DNA of 64,000 nucleotides from Colletes latitarsis (taxonomy: Eukaryota; Arthropoda; Insecta; Hymenoptera; Colletidae). Every line of letters starts with the position of its first letter. Position 1 is the first letter of the stretch. Shown here one piece after another: positions 11,976 through 25,026 of this stretch. A program made the translations under genes and the position numbers. Below the pieces are notes generated by a model that saw only the letters and a list, made by a program, of their open reading frames with translations, was not told where the DNA came from and did not search any database. The stretch covers positions 11,798,001-11,862,000 of the forward strand of contig NC_135140.1 of the NCBI RefSeq assembly GCF_051014445.1, in the 5' to 3' direction.

Positions 11976-14157
11976 TGGTCTGTAATTGGACGTAACGTCT
12001 ATTTGTATAGCTCATCCGTATAGTTAATCCGTATACACCTCTTAAATGCCCTAACCTACCTCACCTATTACTGTTACGTGCAGGAGATCCACTAAACTCT
12101 TCCTGGTTTCCATGACGTTATGTAAGAAATAGTTTTCACGCGTATGCGCGAAAAATTGCGGCAGATTTAACTAGTTCCGTCTCTAATATACGTTGCCTGC
12201 AGTTATATCACAAACACAACTTTCCTACGTGTGCTATCTTTATCGATTACGATGGACGAGTTTAACATGATTAAGAGCATATTCGAAACTGTGTCTAGGG
12301 AAATTTTCCTTTATGAAGGGAAAACGATGCTAAACTAAAACATAATTACTGATTACTTATTTTCTAATATAAAATATAATATTTAAACAGTGATCGACAT
12401 GGTATCGAATACTTGTTCTCACTCTTTTTTCGATGATATAATTGTATCACACTTTTGAAGAGTTTAAAATTATTTAGAAATAGCTAAATGGACTTCAACA
12501 ATCTAGCTACATCCTTGACTATGACTTTTCTTATCGCAAAATGTTATTATCACTATTCACTTGTTATCACTATCATTCAATGTATTAGAAACCAATAGGA
12601 TGATCTTATTCTTTATCTGTGATATGATTGACGAATCTGCGAAAAGAGCGCCAAATCTGACATTTACAAAATACTTGTCGATTTACAAATTCAGAGAAAC
12701 GATAATTTTGTTAGAATTTGTGAAATATCTAGAAAGTGAAAGGTGTGTAATGAAATTTCTATTCTCTTATGCACACAACAATTTAACTGTCCTTGATTTT
12801 TTGTCTCTTTCCAAACAATTATACTAACGAAGAATTCGGAGATTTCGGCATTTATCGTGTCCATTTTATTCCCGATGTATGTTCCTACTGATGAATTCAA
12901 TTAAAATTGGAAATGTAAAATGAAAGAGGCAATATACGTACGCGTAACAATTAAAAGAAAGTTTCACAGATGCGATAACGTTTGAAATATATGCGTGTAA
13001 ACATTGTTTGTTTCTAATAAATTTGTGACTGTCGCGTGATTGAACCGTTAAATAGCAGGTTGATGCAATTGCATGACGAATTTCAAAATCTAAGAAAAGA
13101 ATATGACATAGGAGATAACAGTGTGTTTCGTATCACAAACATAATACCATATTTATTACTTAAGAGCTTACTATAATCGCCAGGATGTGTTCAGTTAGTC
13201 ATAGAATTTCCTATGTTCGGAGTTAAAACTAGCGATTTCAACCTTTCGCGGTTAGTTTTATACTTCTGATTCATTTAAGTACCGATTACGTAGCGTTCTA
13301 TCGATGCCGAGCGTGGAATATATTAGTGACCCAACGGATTATTGCTCGTGTCAACGTGATTCCGTAGTTATTCTCAAACAATCTCAACCGTCTTTCGTTA
13401 CATAACGGTGCAACAGTGTATTTAAATACAAGTTCAAAGGTCACTTACTACGATATGAGTACGTAACGTCTAAATGTGTAACATCGACGCATGAAATGTT
13501 TCATTGCACACTGAAATTTCGTACAATTCGTTATTAAAAATCTGTTTGATTATGTAATTGTCTTCCTGCACCTTGAACGTAAATTCTAAGTGGTGCTGCC
13601 AACTTTTAAACAAATACGCACACATACACGTCTATACAGTGTCTAATTAAATCTATCACGCGATTTTGTTAACGCGCGAACTTATTTGAATTTAATCATC
13701 GTCACGACCAATGATACTTAAGAACAAAATAATATCAACCGTCGGCATTTTAATCGAAACTCATTTAAAATGGTGACGGTCGGTATTGTCACTATCAGTA
13801 TTGTCGCTATTATATAATATTCTATTGACTGTTTAACCATGAGTTGCTATTCTCGTCTTCATCGTACGTTACAATTTTAGTCTAAGATTTCACTGACGCA
13901 TATTGGTTATAACCTATTTCTCCATATCGTGCGAAAATGTTAATAAGTGCAATATTTTCATTTTATATATGTATATCATTCTGAAAAAGAACAATCGAAT
14001 ATAAGCTACAATATCAGTCTTCGGGTCATAAGTTGTCACATGTAGAGGTCCAGCGTTGCTTCGCGTTAAAGTGAAACGCTGTTACTGTCGTACAGCCAAA
14101 CGTATCGAGCATAATTCGAAACTTTCACATTTCAAATCACATTTCCTGTTCCCTAAT
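11976..14157. other. Intergenic, upstream region of acid phosphatase gene 2
   Basis: AT-rich sequence without recognisable exons. The last few hundred bases presumably hold the promoter of the plus-strand acid phosphatase gene starting at 14158; no clear TATA box or initiator could be assigned. Confidence 0.4.
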
Positions 14158-17100
14158 ATGACTGACAGAAAATTAATTGTAACGGTACTTATTCTTATCT
14201 TAGGTTTATCTCTACACTCGACGAAAACAGAATTTCGAGTGGAATTAGTACAAGTGGTAAGTACACATTTTGTTTTAATTTTTATAATCGTTTGTACAAA
14301 TAGAAACAATAATTTAAGTTTTTTCATTATACACTCCGAATCATTCAGATCCGTTGACTTCAGCATTGTTTTCATGGCTCGATCCTATCAAAGCTAAATA
14401 TAACAGTTTCGATGATTTTATTTACTTTGTTTCGTTATAATATTCTTAGATGACACTTTACTTTGTTAGGCTTACTAGGTTTTTGCAATTCGTTTAGTTT
14501 AAATAAAAAATTCTACTTTAATTTATTTCCCCAAATACAACAGTGTATATTTTAAATTCTAATATATATTTCGTCATCTTTGTTTACATTACATTTTAAA
14601 GCAGGGATAATATCGATTACGGTTCTTAAAACAGTTATAGAGAACATTTATTTTATTTATATTATACAGGGTGTTCGGCCACCCTTGGGAAAAATTTTAA
14701 TGGGAGATTCTAGAGGCCAAAATAAGACGAAAATGAAGAATACCAATTTGTTGATGGAGGCTTCGTTAAAAAGTTATTAACAATTAAATTAAAAAATTTC
14801 AAATCGTTCTGGAAAAATTATTTTCGGTTGCGAGAGTCAATTACAATCATTTTTGGTGAATACACATAACTCCGAAATCCTACCCACTTTCTAGAAAAAA
14901 ATTCGAGAATGTGAAATTTTTCGACGAAAAAAAAAAATTTCAAATCGTTCTAAAAAAATTATATGTAGTTACAGGGGTCAATTACAAGCATTTTCGGTGA
15001 ATAGACATACCCTCGAAATCCTAAGCACTTTCGAGAAAAAAAATTCCTTTCCAAAAATCTAATTAGGTGCCTAAATTTTTTTCAATGAACACCCTGTATA
15101 TTAGTAAAACATATTAAGTAATACAATTCAACGTGAAATAGATAATTTACTAAAGGATCGAAGATTTAAATCTTCGCCAAATATTTCATTTTATCGGTAT
15201 AATAATAAGAATAAATCACAAGAATCTCAAACATTAGATAAGGTGACTTAGCCTCCCGCGCGCCTAAGTGTGGAAAGATTGTTGTCTTACCTAAATGCAG
15301 ATATAATAGATGATATTTGAATCGTCAAATTAAATTGTTATGACAGGCACTGATTTCCAATGGATTTTTTCCTCTGAAATTGTCAAAATTTCGTTAGTTA
15401 TTCAGGCATGGAGAACGAACACCGCGCCAGAAAGAATTGGTCCCGAACAATCTTCATAATGTGTCGACGTATGAGCCCTGGGGCCTCGGGCAGCTGACAA
15501 ATGTATACACACGTAACAAGAATAGATCGCGTGTAAGTAGAAAATGGGAATATAGATAACCAATGTCATTCATTTGCAGCAAGGAAAAATGAGAGAATAT
15601 CGTATAGGAAAAATGTTACGAGATCGTTATAACAAATTCTTAGGCGATATTTATCATCCTAGTGACGTGTACGCTTACAGCACGGACATGGACCGAACGA
15701 AAATGTCTCTTCAATTAGTCTTGGCTGCACTCTATCATCCGTCTCCAACGCAAAAGTGGAACAAAGACTTGTCGTGGATGCCTATACCGATACATTACAT
15801 GCCAGAGAAAGTGGACAATATAATGAAGCCAGATTTCTCTCCAGTGTATGTGTCTTACAGCCCAGATGAACTGTGTTTGCTGCAATTTTTATAGGGGACG
15901 CGAGTTTTAGGGGGGATTCCCGTGCAATAGCGCTAGAATAAAACTTTCCTTTTTCATTTCATTCGTCAAGAATTAAAAGTTCTATTGTACTAGACTTCTA
16001 GGAACATAAAGAGAGACCCTCAAACTGTACGAAAATATGTTTTTAGTCCATTTTTTATTATCATTTAAATAGTAGCTAAGTCTTGTAATCTTATCCGCCG
16101 ATGTAATCATAGTTGGTGTACAACGTAGAGATAAGAACGCAACAAACGAAAAATTTTCTGAAAGCTGGTTGAATTAAACAAAAAATATAACATTTTGAGG
16201 AAAAGTTTTTTTTTTGATATAAAAATTTTGTCTTCAAAATGTTATAATTTTTAAAGTTTTCTATATTTTTTGTCTAAAATAGGTTCAGTGTCAATGGGAA
16301 CTAACCATCTTTAAGAACATTTTTCGTTTGTTGCATTCTGATCTCTATGATGGATGCTACTATTTAATAAAAGGTAATAAAAAATGGACCAAAAAGATAT
16401 TTTCATATAGTTTAAGGGTGTTTCTTCGTGTTCCTAAAAGTCTAGTATAATAGAACTTTTAATTCTGTATGAAAAAATTAAAAAGAAACTTTAATTTTAA
16501 TGCTGTTACACGAGAATCTCCCTTTAAGTGAAACGGAACTGAAAGTAATTCGTAAAAGCAAGAAACATCAGATTATTTGCTTAGATACACCTTTTGTTAG
16601 ATTGCTAGATAAATTAAAATTGTAAGAAATATTTTATTACAGGTATTTGAACGAGCTACAGACAGTGAGAAAATCAGAAGAGGTTCTTAAAAAAGCCTCA
16701 GTGTTCAGCGATTTATTCAAGTTTCTGTCTGAGAAAACTAGCATAAGTATTACTAGAACGAACGAGGTGTACGAAATTTATAATTTGCTGGTAGCACAGG
16801 TACAGTTAATCGTTTAGAAATAATTTAAGATTATTCTGTCACGTTAAAAAGTAAGTTTCTTTTTACATTTTTTGCAAAATACGGTGGTTCTGTTCACTGT
16901 TTTATTTATCTTTCGAGAATGCACACAAATCTTTTTACATTTTGTTTGGTAAAGAATGCTTATTTTTTCGATCGAATTTGTAGGAGATACTTTTAATACT
17001 TGCATCGTTTCAATGTGTTCGTTCGTGTTAAATTTATCGAAATGATTTTGCAGAAAAGCATGAATCTGGTAATGCCGGAATGGTGCACCGACGATGTCTA

Positions 17101-17781
17101 CAAAAAGATTCAGGACGTTGTTAGACTGGAGTACGCGATTCGTTCTTACACGTCGCTAATGAGACGACTGAACGGTGGCGCACTTATCAAAAGATTTATC
17201 GATAACATAAAACGTAACGAAGATAGCGCTACGCCACGGAAGATTTACTTGTATAGCGGTCACGAAACGAATATCGCAGGATTCGTGAGAGCGCACAATG
17301 TCACTGTGCCGGATCTGCCAATGTATGGTTGTGCAATCATATTTGAAAAATTGAGCGACGCATCTGGCAAGCACTTTATTAGGGTAATTCATTCAGAAAG
17401 GCGTTTCGATGCATGATATCATTGAGAAAAGAAAAACGTACCGCTTACAATAAGGAATGGATCAGCTAAATTGATCAAATCAATTATTTCTTTGGCTAGT
17501 GAACAAATCAAAATTCCTTTTATCGTGGATAAAAAAAATTATCATGTTTTTCAGCCAAATTGAATTATTTCATGTGTTTCTAGATGATTCTATGGACCGG
17601 AAGTACGGAGGAGTTGATACCTTACAAATTCCCTGGCTGTGACGAGATCTGTCCAATCGATAAGTATATCGAGTTAGTACAAAATGTCATTCCATCGGAA
17701 GAAGAAATGAATCATATATGGGATTATATATCAAAAAAAGAACTTTGCAAACTGTACGAAGAGAAATTGAATCCTAACTAA
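14158..17781 (+). CDS. Secreted histidine acid phosphatase, cluster gene 2
   Basis: Six exons: 14158-14256, 15398-15502, 15580-15845, 16643-16799, 17054-17383, 17584-17781; 385 codons (384 aa). The ATG at 14158 was chosen because it opens directly into a hydrophobic signal peptide; the frame extends upstream without an ATG. The catalytic loop spans the exon 1/2 junction and reads LFRHGERTP. The third arginine is present in STDMDRTKMS. The distal dyad is SGHETNIAG, that is His-Glu. The cysteine motif PGCDEICPID is conserved. The donor at 15845 (GTATGT) restores frame to the acceptor at 16643. Unlike genes 1, 3 and 4 it has no intron after the LNGG motif. Intron 1 holds MITE-1 copy C and intron 3 a large foldback element. 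Expected activity is acid phosphomonoesterase; substrate unknown. Confidence 0.9.
14665..15098. mobile_element. MITE-1 copy C, in intron 1 of gene 2
   Basis: The left terminus TACAGGGTGTTCGGCCACCC is intact. The right end retains only AACACCCTGTA after an AT-rich stretch, so the right terminal repeat is shortened. Two internal units lie at about 14795-14905 and 14935-15050. Confidence 0.8.
15908..16526. repeat. Inverted-repeat element in intron 3 of gene 2
   Basis: The left end AGGGGGGATTCCCGTGCAAT and the right end (complement AAAGGGAGATTCTCGTGTAA) are imperfect inverted repeats. Homology continues inward for roughly 200 bases on each side through words such as TAAAAGTTCTATTGTACTAG and GTCCATTTTTTATTA. 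A single-arm relative lies at 26309-26420. Non-autonomous; no transposase. Confidence 0.8.
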
Positions 17782-18359
17782 AATGTCCAAAAATTTGTCC
17801 AAGAATTCTTTTCTTAAATTAAGGTAATGAAACATTTACGTAAACGATATAAAAATTGGCACACAATAGAGACGAATATATTTTAATTAATAATGTTCGT
17901 ATCAGAACGTTATTTCAACAGTATTACCACAAATCGGTAATAAAATGTACATGTGTAGAATAGAGAAACGTAGAAGCTAATGAATAAAATTTTTAAAAAC
18001 AAAAATAGAAACACTTTAATACTTGATTTGTGTGTATATTATGAACTAAATTGTGCATATGCGTGTGTATCAAAGAGTTGCGGGATCCATTTGGGAATTG
18101 GACAATTTCAGTCAAGATCTGTTTTAGAGAAATGATTTATTAAAAATATTCATTTTATTTTTTATGTACCTCCTTTAGCCATACGTTCTGAGAGACAGAT
18201 AGAAAAATTGATTTTACTATTTCTCCTTTTTCATCCTTTAAAAATAATTCCTAAAGAATTTATTGTTGAATTACAAATAAATTATTTGTATTAAATATTT
18301 GATAAATATTTACAAATAAATAATGTTAAATAAATAAATATTAGATAAATAGTATCGTT
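17782..18359. other. Convergent intergenic region between genes 2 and 3
   Basis: 3' flanks of the plus-strand gene 2 and minus-strand gene 3. An AATAAA in the context GCTAATGAATAAAATTTTTA near 17980 is a plausible polyadenylation signal for gene 2. Otherwise AT-rich and featureless. Confidence 0.45.
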
Positions 18360-21300
18360 TCAATAGTTAGATTGTTGTTTTATTGCTGAATTAATTTCGT
18401 TGGTATTTCCACATAACGCTGCTATATCTTTAGGTATTATCGGTGCTACGAAGTTTTTGAATTTGTCCAACGAGCACATTTCTTTACCACAGCCGGGTAA
18501 TTTCAAAATTCTTAAATTATCGTTATTTCTGTAAAGTATCTGCGAACAATGAAAAAAAAAACAAAAAGTACAAATTATAGAAATATCTTCTTGATCGCTC
18601 ACAGTAACAAAAATTTATTATTCCGAAGATCAATTTGAAATGGTTTTAAATTATTTGTGTAACAAGCAGTAATTTTCACGTGGAGAAGATGTACAGAAGA
18701 TATGAAATTATTGCTATGCCAGAAAATATGTAGTTTATCTTTTATAGACAATTATACAAGGCGTTCGCCACCTCTGGGAAAAATTTTAATGGGAGATTTT
18801 AAAGGCCAAAATAAGGCGAAAATCAAGAATATCAATTTGTTGATTGAGGCTTCGTTAACAAGTTATTAAAAAATTTAATTAAAAAATTTTCAATTATTCA
18901 CGGAAAAATTATTTTCGGTTGAGGGGGTTAATTGCAATCATTTTTGGTCATTAGACATACTCTCGAAATCCTACCCACTTTCTAGAAAAAAATTCAGTAC
19001 GGACGGAACTTTAAACGTTAATAACTGTTTAACGAAGCCTCCATCAACAAATTAGTATTCTTGATTTTCGTCTTAATTTGGACTCTAGAATCTGCCATTA
19101 AAATTTTTCCCAGGGGTGGCCGAATACTCTCTATAAAATTAACGGTACATAGAAGTAAAAAAATGAATAGAAAATATTTACAGTCTAATTATTTTAGTAT
19201 GATGGTAAATACAGTAGCAATTACTAATTAATATATTTATTACATTACCTGCACGTAATACTTATTATTGACTTCGTGTAATTCAAACATCACAGTACTA
19301 CTGTAGGAAGGAATTTCGTAGTCGAAATTGTCCAATACTACGAGTATAGCCGCAATATTTAATTCATGGCCAGCATACATAAATGCTTTTCGCGTATCGA
19401 TCTGATTTAAATAGTTATCTATGTTTTTCAACCATTCGCGAATCCATATTCCTATTGAACATAATAATCAAATATTACATAAAATATGTACGTAAATAGG
19501 TTTGCACTATATGGTAACAGATACTGTTACAATAAATATTTTGGTATATAAATATGTCGTCAATGAGTAAATAATATTTAATATTTTAGAAAATTATTTC
19601 ATGAAAAATTGTCAAATTAAAAATAATCGTTTAACGTATATTAATGATTTTAAACTTACCACCTAATAGTTGTTTTAATTCCGGAGTACGAGTCCGAATT
19701 AGAATGTCATACGTGGCAAGTTCATCCAATCTTCCATCTGGGAAAACCTTTTTTGTCCACTCGGGCAATTTTAAACCAATATCTCTCTAAAATATTAATA
19801 ATATGCAAATAAATAGGTTTACTTATAGTTCCCTATCTCATGGAATACTAAAAAAAGGTAAAGATTCATACTATTTCTAATACGATTTATACGTATACAT
19901 ATATTTCGACCAAAAGGTGCATTTTAACACATTTACGCTTAAATAGTTAATATGTGAATTTTCAATGATGTGATAATTTCGAAAAATGTATCTGTCTACA
20001 GGTCACCAAGCTGTTAAGTCTTTTGTTTATTCCAACAAATCACATCTCGAGCAAACACCATTCGTATTATCGGTGAGATACAGTGTGATTTATGTGCCGG
20101 AGTCACATAAAATTGGGTGTATCGTATTCACTCCACTCAGTCGCTTTCATAATGGTCATTTAAATAATACATAAAAATATTATTCACCTGCGCGTACAAT
20201 GTTTGACGCAAACTAAATGTCCTTTGTTGCGTGATATTACTTCCTGTATGCTCCGACAGGTATCGATAAATATCACTGTTTTCTTTTTCATACCTCACTA
20301 TATCTTTGTCCGTTTTCTCTACATTATTTCTCCACTTTTTTGCATTTGTACAAAACAGGCCGTTGTAAAGATAATCGGTCGCAAATGGCGGCGCCCATAC
20401 TGGTATCGGCTGCCAATTTAGATGAGGATTCCACCTGTAATATTTAATCGTTTTATTTTTATCGGTCAATGCTTCTTTACGACGTTATGTCAATTCTTCG
20501 TTAAACTTTTGTGTCAATAATCAAAATATTCAGGGTTGTCCAATAACCACAAGCATATAAGTATTTATAGTCCATGTACACGATAATTACTTTGAAAAAG
20601 CAAATCGATGTATAATATTAGATCGTCCCATATGTTCGTGACGAGTATTTTACTGCAACTTAAAGCAATATTTTCAAGATATGATGGAATTTTATGGAGA
20701 ACAGTAAACCTCTTCTCGTTCGATAACTCCCTCCCTTTCTTTGGCGAAGCCAAATGCAGTTCAACACATTTCATTATAATGTTGATATTTCCAAATTGTT
20801 TACCCACTAATAAGCCTAGAGATTGTTGTATTTTATTTTTTATAAGGTTTGGTTTTATTATACAGAGTGTTCGATCACCCCTGGGAAAGATTTTAACGGA
20901 GGATTTTAGAGGCCAAAATAGGACGAAAATCAAGAATATTTAATAAGAAAACGTTCTGGAAAAATTATTTTCAGTTGCGGGGTTCAATTACAATCATTTT
21001 TGGTCATTAAACATATCCTCGAAATCCTACCCACTTTCGAGAAAAAAATTCAGTACGGGCGGAACTTTAAACGTTAATAACTTTTTAACGAAGCCTCCAT
21101 CAACAAATTATTATTCTTGATTTTCATCTTATTATAGCCTCTAGAATCTCCCATTAAAATTATTCCCATGGTTGGTCGAACCCCCTGTATATACTAACAA
21201 AAATATTCATGCAATTCCAAACTTGGAGCTTTGACGCAATATCTGTTTGTTTCAAAGTATGAATTATAGATGTTAGTATGTTTAAAATTTCAAAAATCTC

Positions 21301-22172
21301 CCGAACTGACAAATTTTGTTTGTTTTCTATTAAATTATACATTTTATCCTCGTCAATTTCAATAATATTAAACAGCACGAACTTATGGCGCGACTTAATA
21401 GAGTTGTCCAATGAATATGGATCCAAAGCAATATTAAAATATTATAAGAACATTTAAATTTGTTAAGTATAATACGGTACCTGGTACTTGACTATTGACA
21501 CAACAGTTAATAAGTGAAAATTAGGTTTACATTTGTTCTTTGCATGGCGGATACATTCCAGCAGCCACGAGTTCTCCGGTCATTACCACTCTCTCTATTT
21601 CGTCAGCGCGAAACCATACAATTTCCTTTGAGTAAATTGGCCCTAAGAATTTATCGTATCTTTCTCGAAAGTATTGGCCAAGTTTATACGACGACATTTT
21701 ACCAGCCTATGCGAATTACAAATTTCTCATAACTTGACTATACTGTCGTAAACTCATGCCCAGTATCGAACTTACATTTTGATTTCCGATTCATTATTTA
21801 GCAATGAAATTACGTGCAATAGAAGGAACGATAAGTCAGTTATCTTAGTTAATTTTGAAATTTTAACAAGAACATAATAAACGAAAATGCGATTTACAAA
21901 AGCATTTCTAATTATTTTTGTTAATCAAAAATACCAAAGTGACTAATATAATTGTGTAAATAAATGATATGCATATGTACGTTTGTTAGGCTGCCGTATC
22001 CTTCTGGTTCGTACGATTTACTGTCATAAGGGTCGTGCGGATAAAACGTCCTTCCTTCCGTAGGCATTCTGTTTCCATGTCTAAATACTGCCTGTACGAG
22101 TTTTAGTTCAGCCACGCACGGTTGAAAACAAAATAGACAAGCGAGTATCGTTAAAGTCCCCGCAATGTTCAT
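18360..22172 (-). CDS. Secreted histidine acid phosphatase, cluster gene 3
   Basis: Six exons: 22172-21981, 21706-21531, 20434-20188, 19786-19660, 19451-19249, 18539-18360; 375 codons (374 aa). The chosen ATG gives a signal peptide ending PCVA before ELKLVQ. The catalytic loop is AVFRHGNRMP, the third arginine lies in ADEIERVVM, and the distal dyad is AGHELNIAA (His-Glu). The C-terminal cysteine motif is PGCGKEMCSLD. Exon boundaries and phases match gene 1 exactly, so the two are duplicates of one ancestral gene. MITE-1 insertions are at different positions in the two (introns 2 and 5 here, intron 4 in gene 1), so they arrived after the duplication. Both genes lack the intron that splits the catalytic loop in genes 2, 4 and 5. 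Confidence 0.9.
18755..19134. mobile_element. MITE-1 copy E (short form), in intron 5 of gene 3
   Basis: The degraded left terminus TACAAGGCGTTCGCCACC and the right terminus GGGGTGGCCGAATACTCTCTA are inverted. There is one internal unit (about 18890-19000) and the standard subterminal sequence (AATTTGTTGATTGAGGCTTC and its complement). About 380 bp. Confidence 0.85.
20861..21189. mobile_element. MITE-1 copy F (short form), in intron 2 of gene 3
   Basis: The left end TACAGAGTGTTCGATCACCC and the right end GGTTGGTCGAACCCCCTGTA are inverted repeats with some decay. The left subterminal region is deleted, so the inner unit follows almost directly after ATCAAGAATA. About 330 bp. Confidence 0.8.
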
Positions 22173-23264
22173 GTTTCTGGAGATAATAGAGTAATAACAA
22201 ATAAATAAAAAGCACACGCGTTAACACTTTGATATGGGCGCACGTTTCACGCGATACTTCTTCGTTATCCTCAAAAACATTCGTTAAAATCTACTTCTGA
22301 ATTATGAATCTACGCTTATCGAAATTCATGGTTAACTTGTGCGGATTTAACTTGAACCATCAACTGATTTTTAAGACGGTTCGTTGATCGATTTGATATG
22401 AACAGCCCTTCGAGAATATCACTCGTAAAAATCACAAAAATTTTGCCAAGATAGACACCCATCGAATAAATCACTTTGTGAGAAAAGATTACAGTCGAAT
22501 TTATTTAGAATAAAAACGCACAAACTTTTCGTTCGACCTGTTAACCCGCGATAACCTACCGTTCGATATTTTAAATTCAGAACAATTTCTGGAACATTGA
22601 ACTCGCTTTACAAACGCTATAACACGTTTTGATAATTGATTAAATAATTACCTTGTAACAATGCCACGGGAAATGTCTTGCACTGGTTGCACCGAAATGC
22701 TGACGTCTCGACGCGCGATGAATAAAGAACGTTTGCTCCGTTCTTACGGCCACTTTACATCTGATTTTATAACCGAGCATATATTTCCATTCGGCCAAGA
22801 GTCCACGACCCTCATTAACGCTCTACAAAGTACTTATTTCCTCGAACTCTGACGAACAGTAAACGGAAACGTTCAAAATTCGGATCCGATTCCTGGATAG
22901 TCCTTATCTAACGGAATTCAAAAACAGAAATTATAACGTCGAGTCACGAGGAAAAGAAAATCATCGCAGCAGGAAGTGTTTGACGCATGGGTCTTTTTAA
23001 GACAGTGACTCGTTGATAGAAGGAGAAAACCGCACGCGATTTTTCAACATAGCAAATTGCAGCACATTACGTAATCGTAACAGCACTAAACAGAACAATG
23101 CACTCACAATTTCAATCGTTGCACTTGTGGAACGAATTCTATAAACCGGTATATTTAATTATATTTTTTCAACAAATGAAACTTCCTTAACACGATGTCT
23201 ATTGTTTTTAATGTTTCATTTGTTTCACCGATACGGTTGGTTCACGGTTATTTAAGGAGGTATT
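22173..23264. other. Upstream region of gene 3, no further gene recognised
   Basis: Contains the presumed promoter of gene 3. A 63-codon frame at 22661-22852 has no homology that I recognise and no splice context. Somewhat less AT-rich than the flanks. Confidence 0.4.
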
Positions 23265-23922
23265 GCTGTCTAGACTGTCAATTTCACGGCCCTTTTTGTG
23301 ATTTTTTTTTTAATGATAGATAGGCTTTTTTGTACTGAGACTTTGCAGATATATTTATTCGTCTTATAAGCATGTACAATATTTTTTTCATGGAAAAATA
23401 TTAAAAATCATGGGAATTATAACTTCTTATTTAGTGGCTCTTTTGGAAAAGGTGCTCCAATAACTTCCAGGATTCCAGGTACTTTGAAACAGAGGGGGTT
23501 AAAGTATATTCATAAGAAAGGTTGTAGTTATAGCAGAAACTAGGGAGAAGTCAAGTTCTTCAAGTTTCTAATTTCTATTTGTTAATCGTTCTTTTGTCTT
23601 TAGCGTATCAAAAAAAATAGTAAAACTTAATATTTTTTTAAATCTCTAGTTCCAACTATAAAGGCGTGTCTGCTGAATATTCTCTCCAAATTTGAAGTCA
23701 ATCGGTTTGCTAGATCTTGAAATATCATGTAAGCCATTTTAAATGCGTTTTTTAAAACAAGAAGCTATAACTCTCGCAATTTTTAATATTTTTTGATGAA
23801 AAAAATACTATACATACCTATAAGACAAATAAATATATCTGCAAAATGTCACTACAAACCAACCTACCTGTCGTTAAAAAAAAAATCACAAAAAAAGGCC
23901 GATGAAATGACAGCCTAGACAG
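23265..23922. repeat. Long-TIR element, about 660 bp
   Basis: The left end GCTGTCTAGACTGTCAATTT and the right end (complement GCTGTCTAGGCTGTCATTTC) are inverted repeats. Homology extends about 190 bases inward on both sides through GCAGATATATTTATT(C/T)GTCTTATA and AATATTAAAAAT. No open frame of note inside. It sits between genes 3 and 4. Confidence 0.8.
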
Positions 23923-25026
23923 CAACTAAAATACAAAGTTATGTTGTTTATTTGCTGAAGCGGAAAATGGATTAGATTCGCTTTTTGCGTGAATTTAAAC
24001 TTAGCAGGGGCAACTTAGGATATTACTGCTGTGATCTAGAAAGGTCTAGTAAATTAATAACGCGACATTTGGTTGGCAGATTTTGATCGGAAAGAATGAT
24101 CCGTGTGGTTGACCTAAAAAGACCATAGATAAGCTACAGTCTCGTGTTATCGAATTTAATAAAGATATAATTTCGAGTTTGACGTGGAACAACATAATAG
24201 TTTAGATTAAATATTAAATTCTATAACAAACGTGAACGTAAATGTAAATTATTTATATTATGATTCGTGTAAATAAAACATATTCTATACAAAACGATAA
24301 AACAATAGTAAAGTTTATAGTATTTTATGAAAATCTTTTTCCTATCGTGTACAAGAACAAGTTTTTAGAAATAATATTATGGAACATTAAAGCTCTACAA
24401 GATATGAAATTTATACTTTTTCTTTTTCTAAATTCTTCTTTCAGTTTATAGAAACTAGATTCGACAATATTATGGCATCTTCTTAGATATAAATAATATT
24501 TAGCGTTAATTATGAAAAAATTACGATTAAATAATTGCAAAAAACTAATTTCAATTGAATTTGTATAAATTTATTTTGCACATACAAATAATAGGTACAT
24601 CATATTTCTTCAAAGATGGTTTTGAGCTTTTTCGTTAACGGTACGTTAGTCAGTATTCGTGGGTTAGAAAATAAATAAGTTATTGAATCGATCACGCGTC
24701 AAGCATCGCAAGACATTAAGTACAAACCATTATTATTCTAAATAATATTAGAAATTTAAATAAATTTGAATATCATTTTACAATGACTATAATTAGAAAT
24801 TTATCTTTCCCTATTGTAAATTACAATGAGAAGATATAAACAATTATGTTACGTCGAAATATATAATTTTCTATGTATATTCTCTTTATACATAAAATTT
24901 GATAGTAAACGACGAATTTTCCTCGCGCCTATCTGCAACGTTAGGTAACATGCAATTTGAATCAATGATTTTAATTAGTCTTTAATTAATGCAGGATATT
25001 GCATTATTCGCACAGTATATGATTTC
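23923..25026. other. Intergenic region downstream of gene 4
   Basis: AT-rich 3' flank of the minus-strand acid phosphatase gene 4. Short frames at 24260-24540 overlap on both strands and are of low complexity. Nothing recognised. Confidence 0.4.

Noticed and set aside
22661..22852. 63-codon plus-strand frame upstream of gene 3
   Set aside because: No motif, no conserved context; it lies in the presumed promoter region of gene 3.
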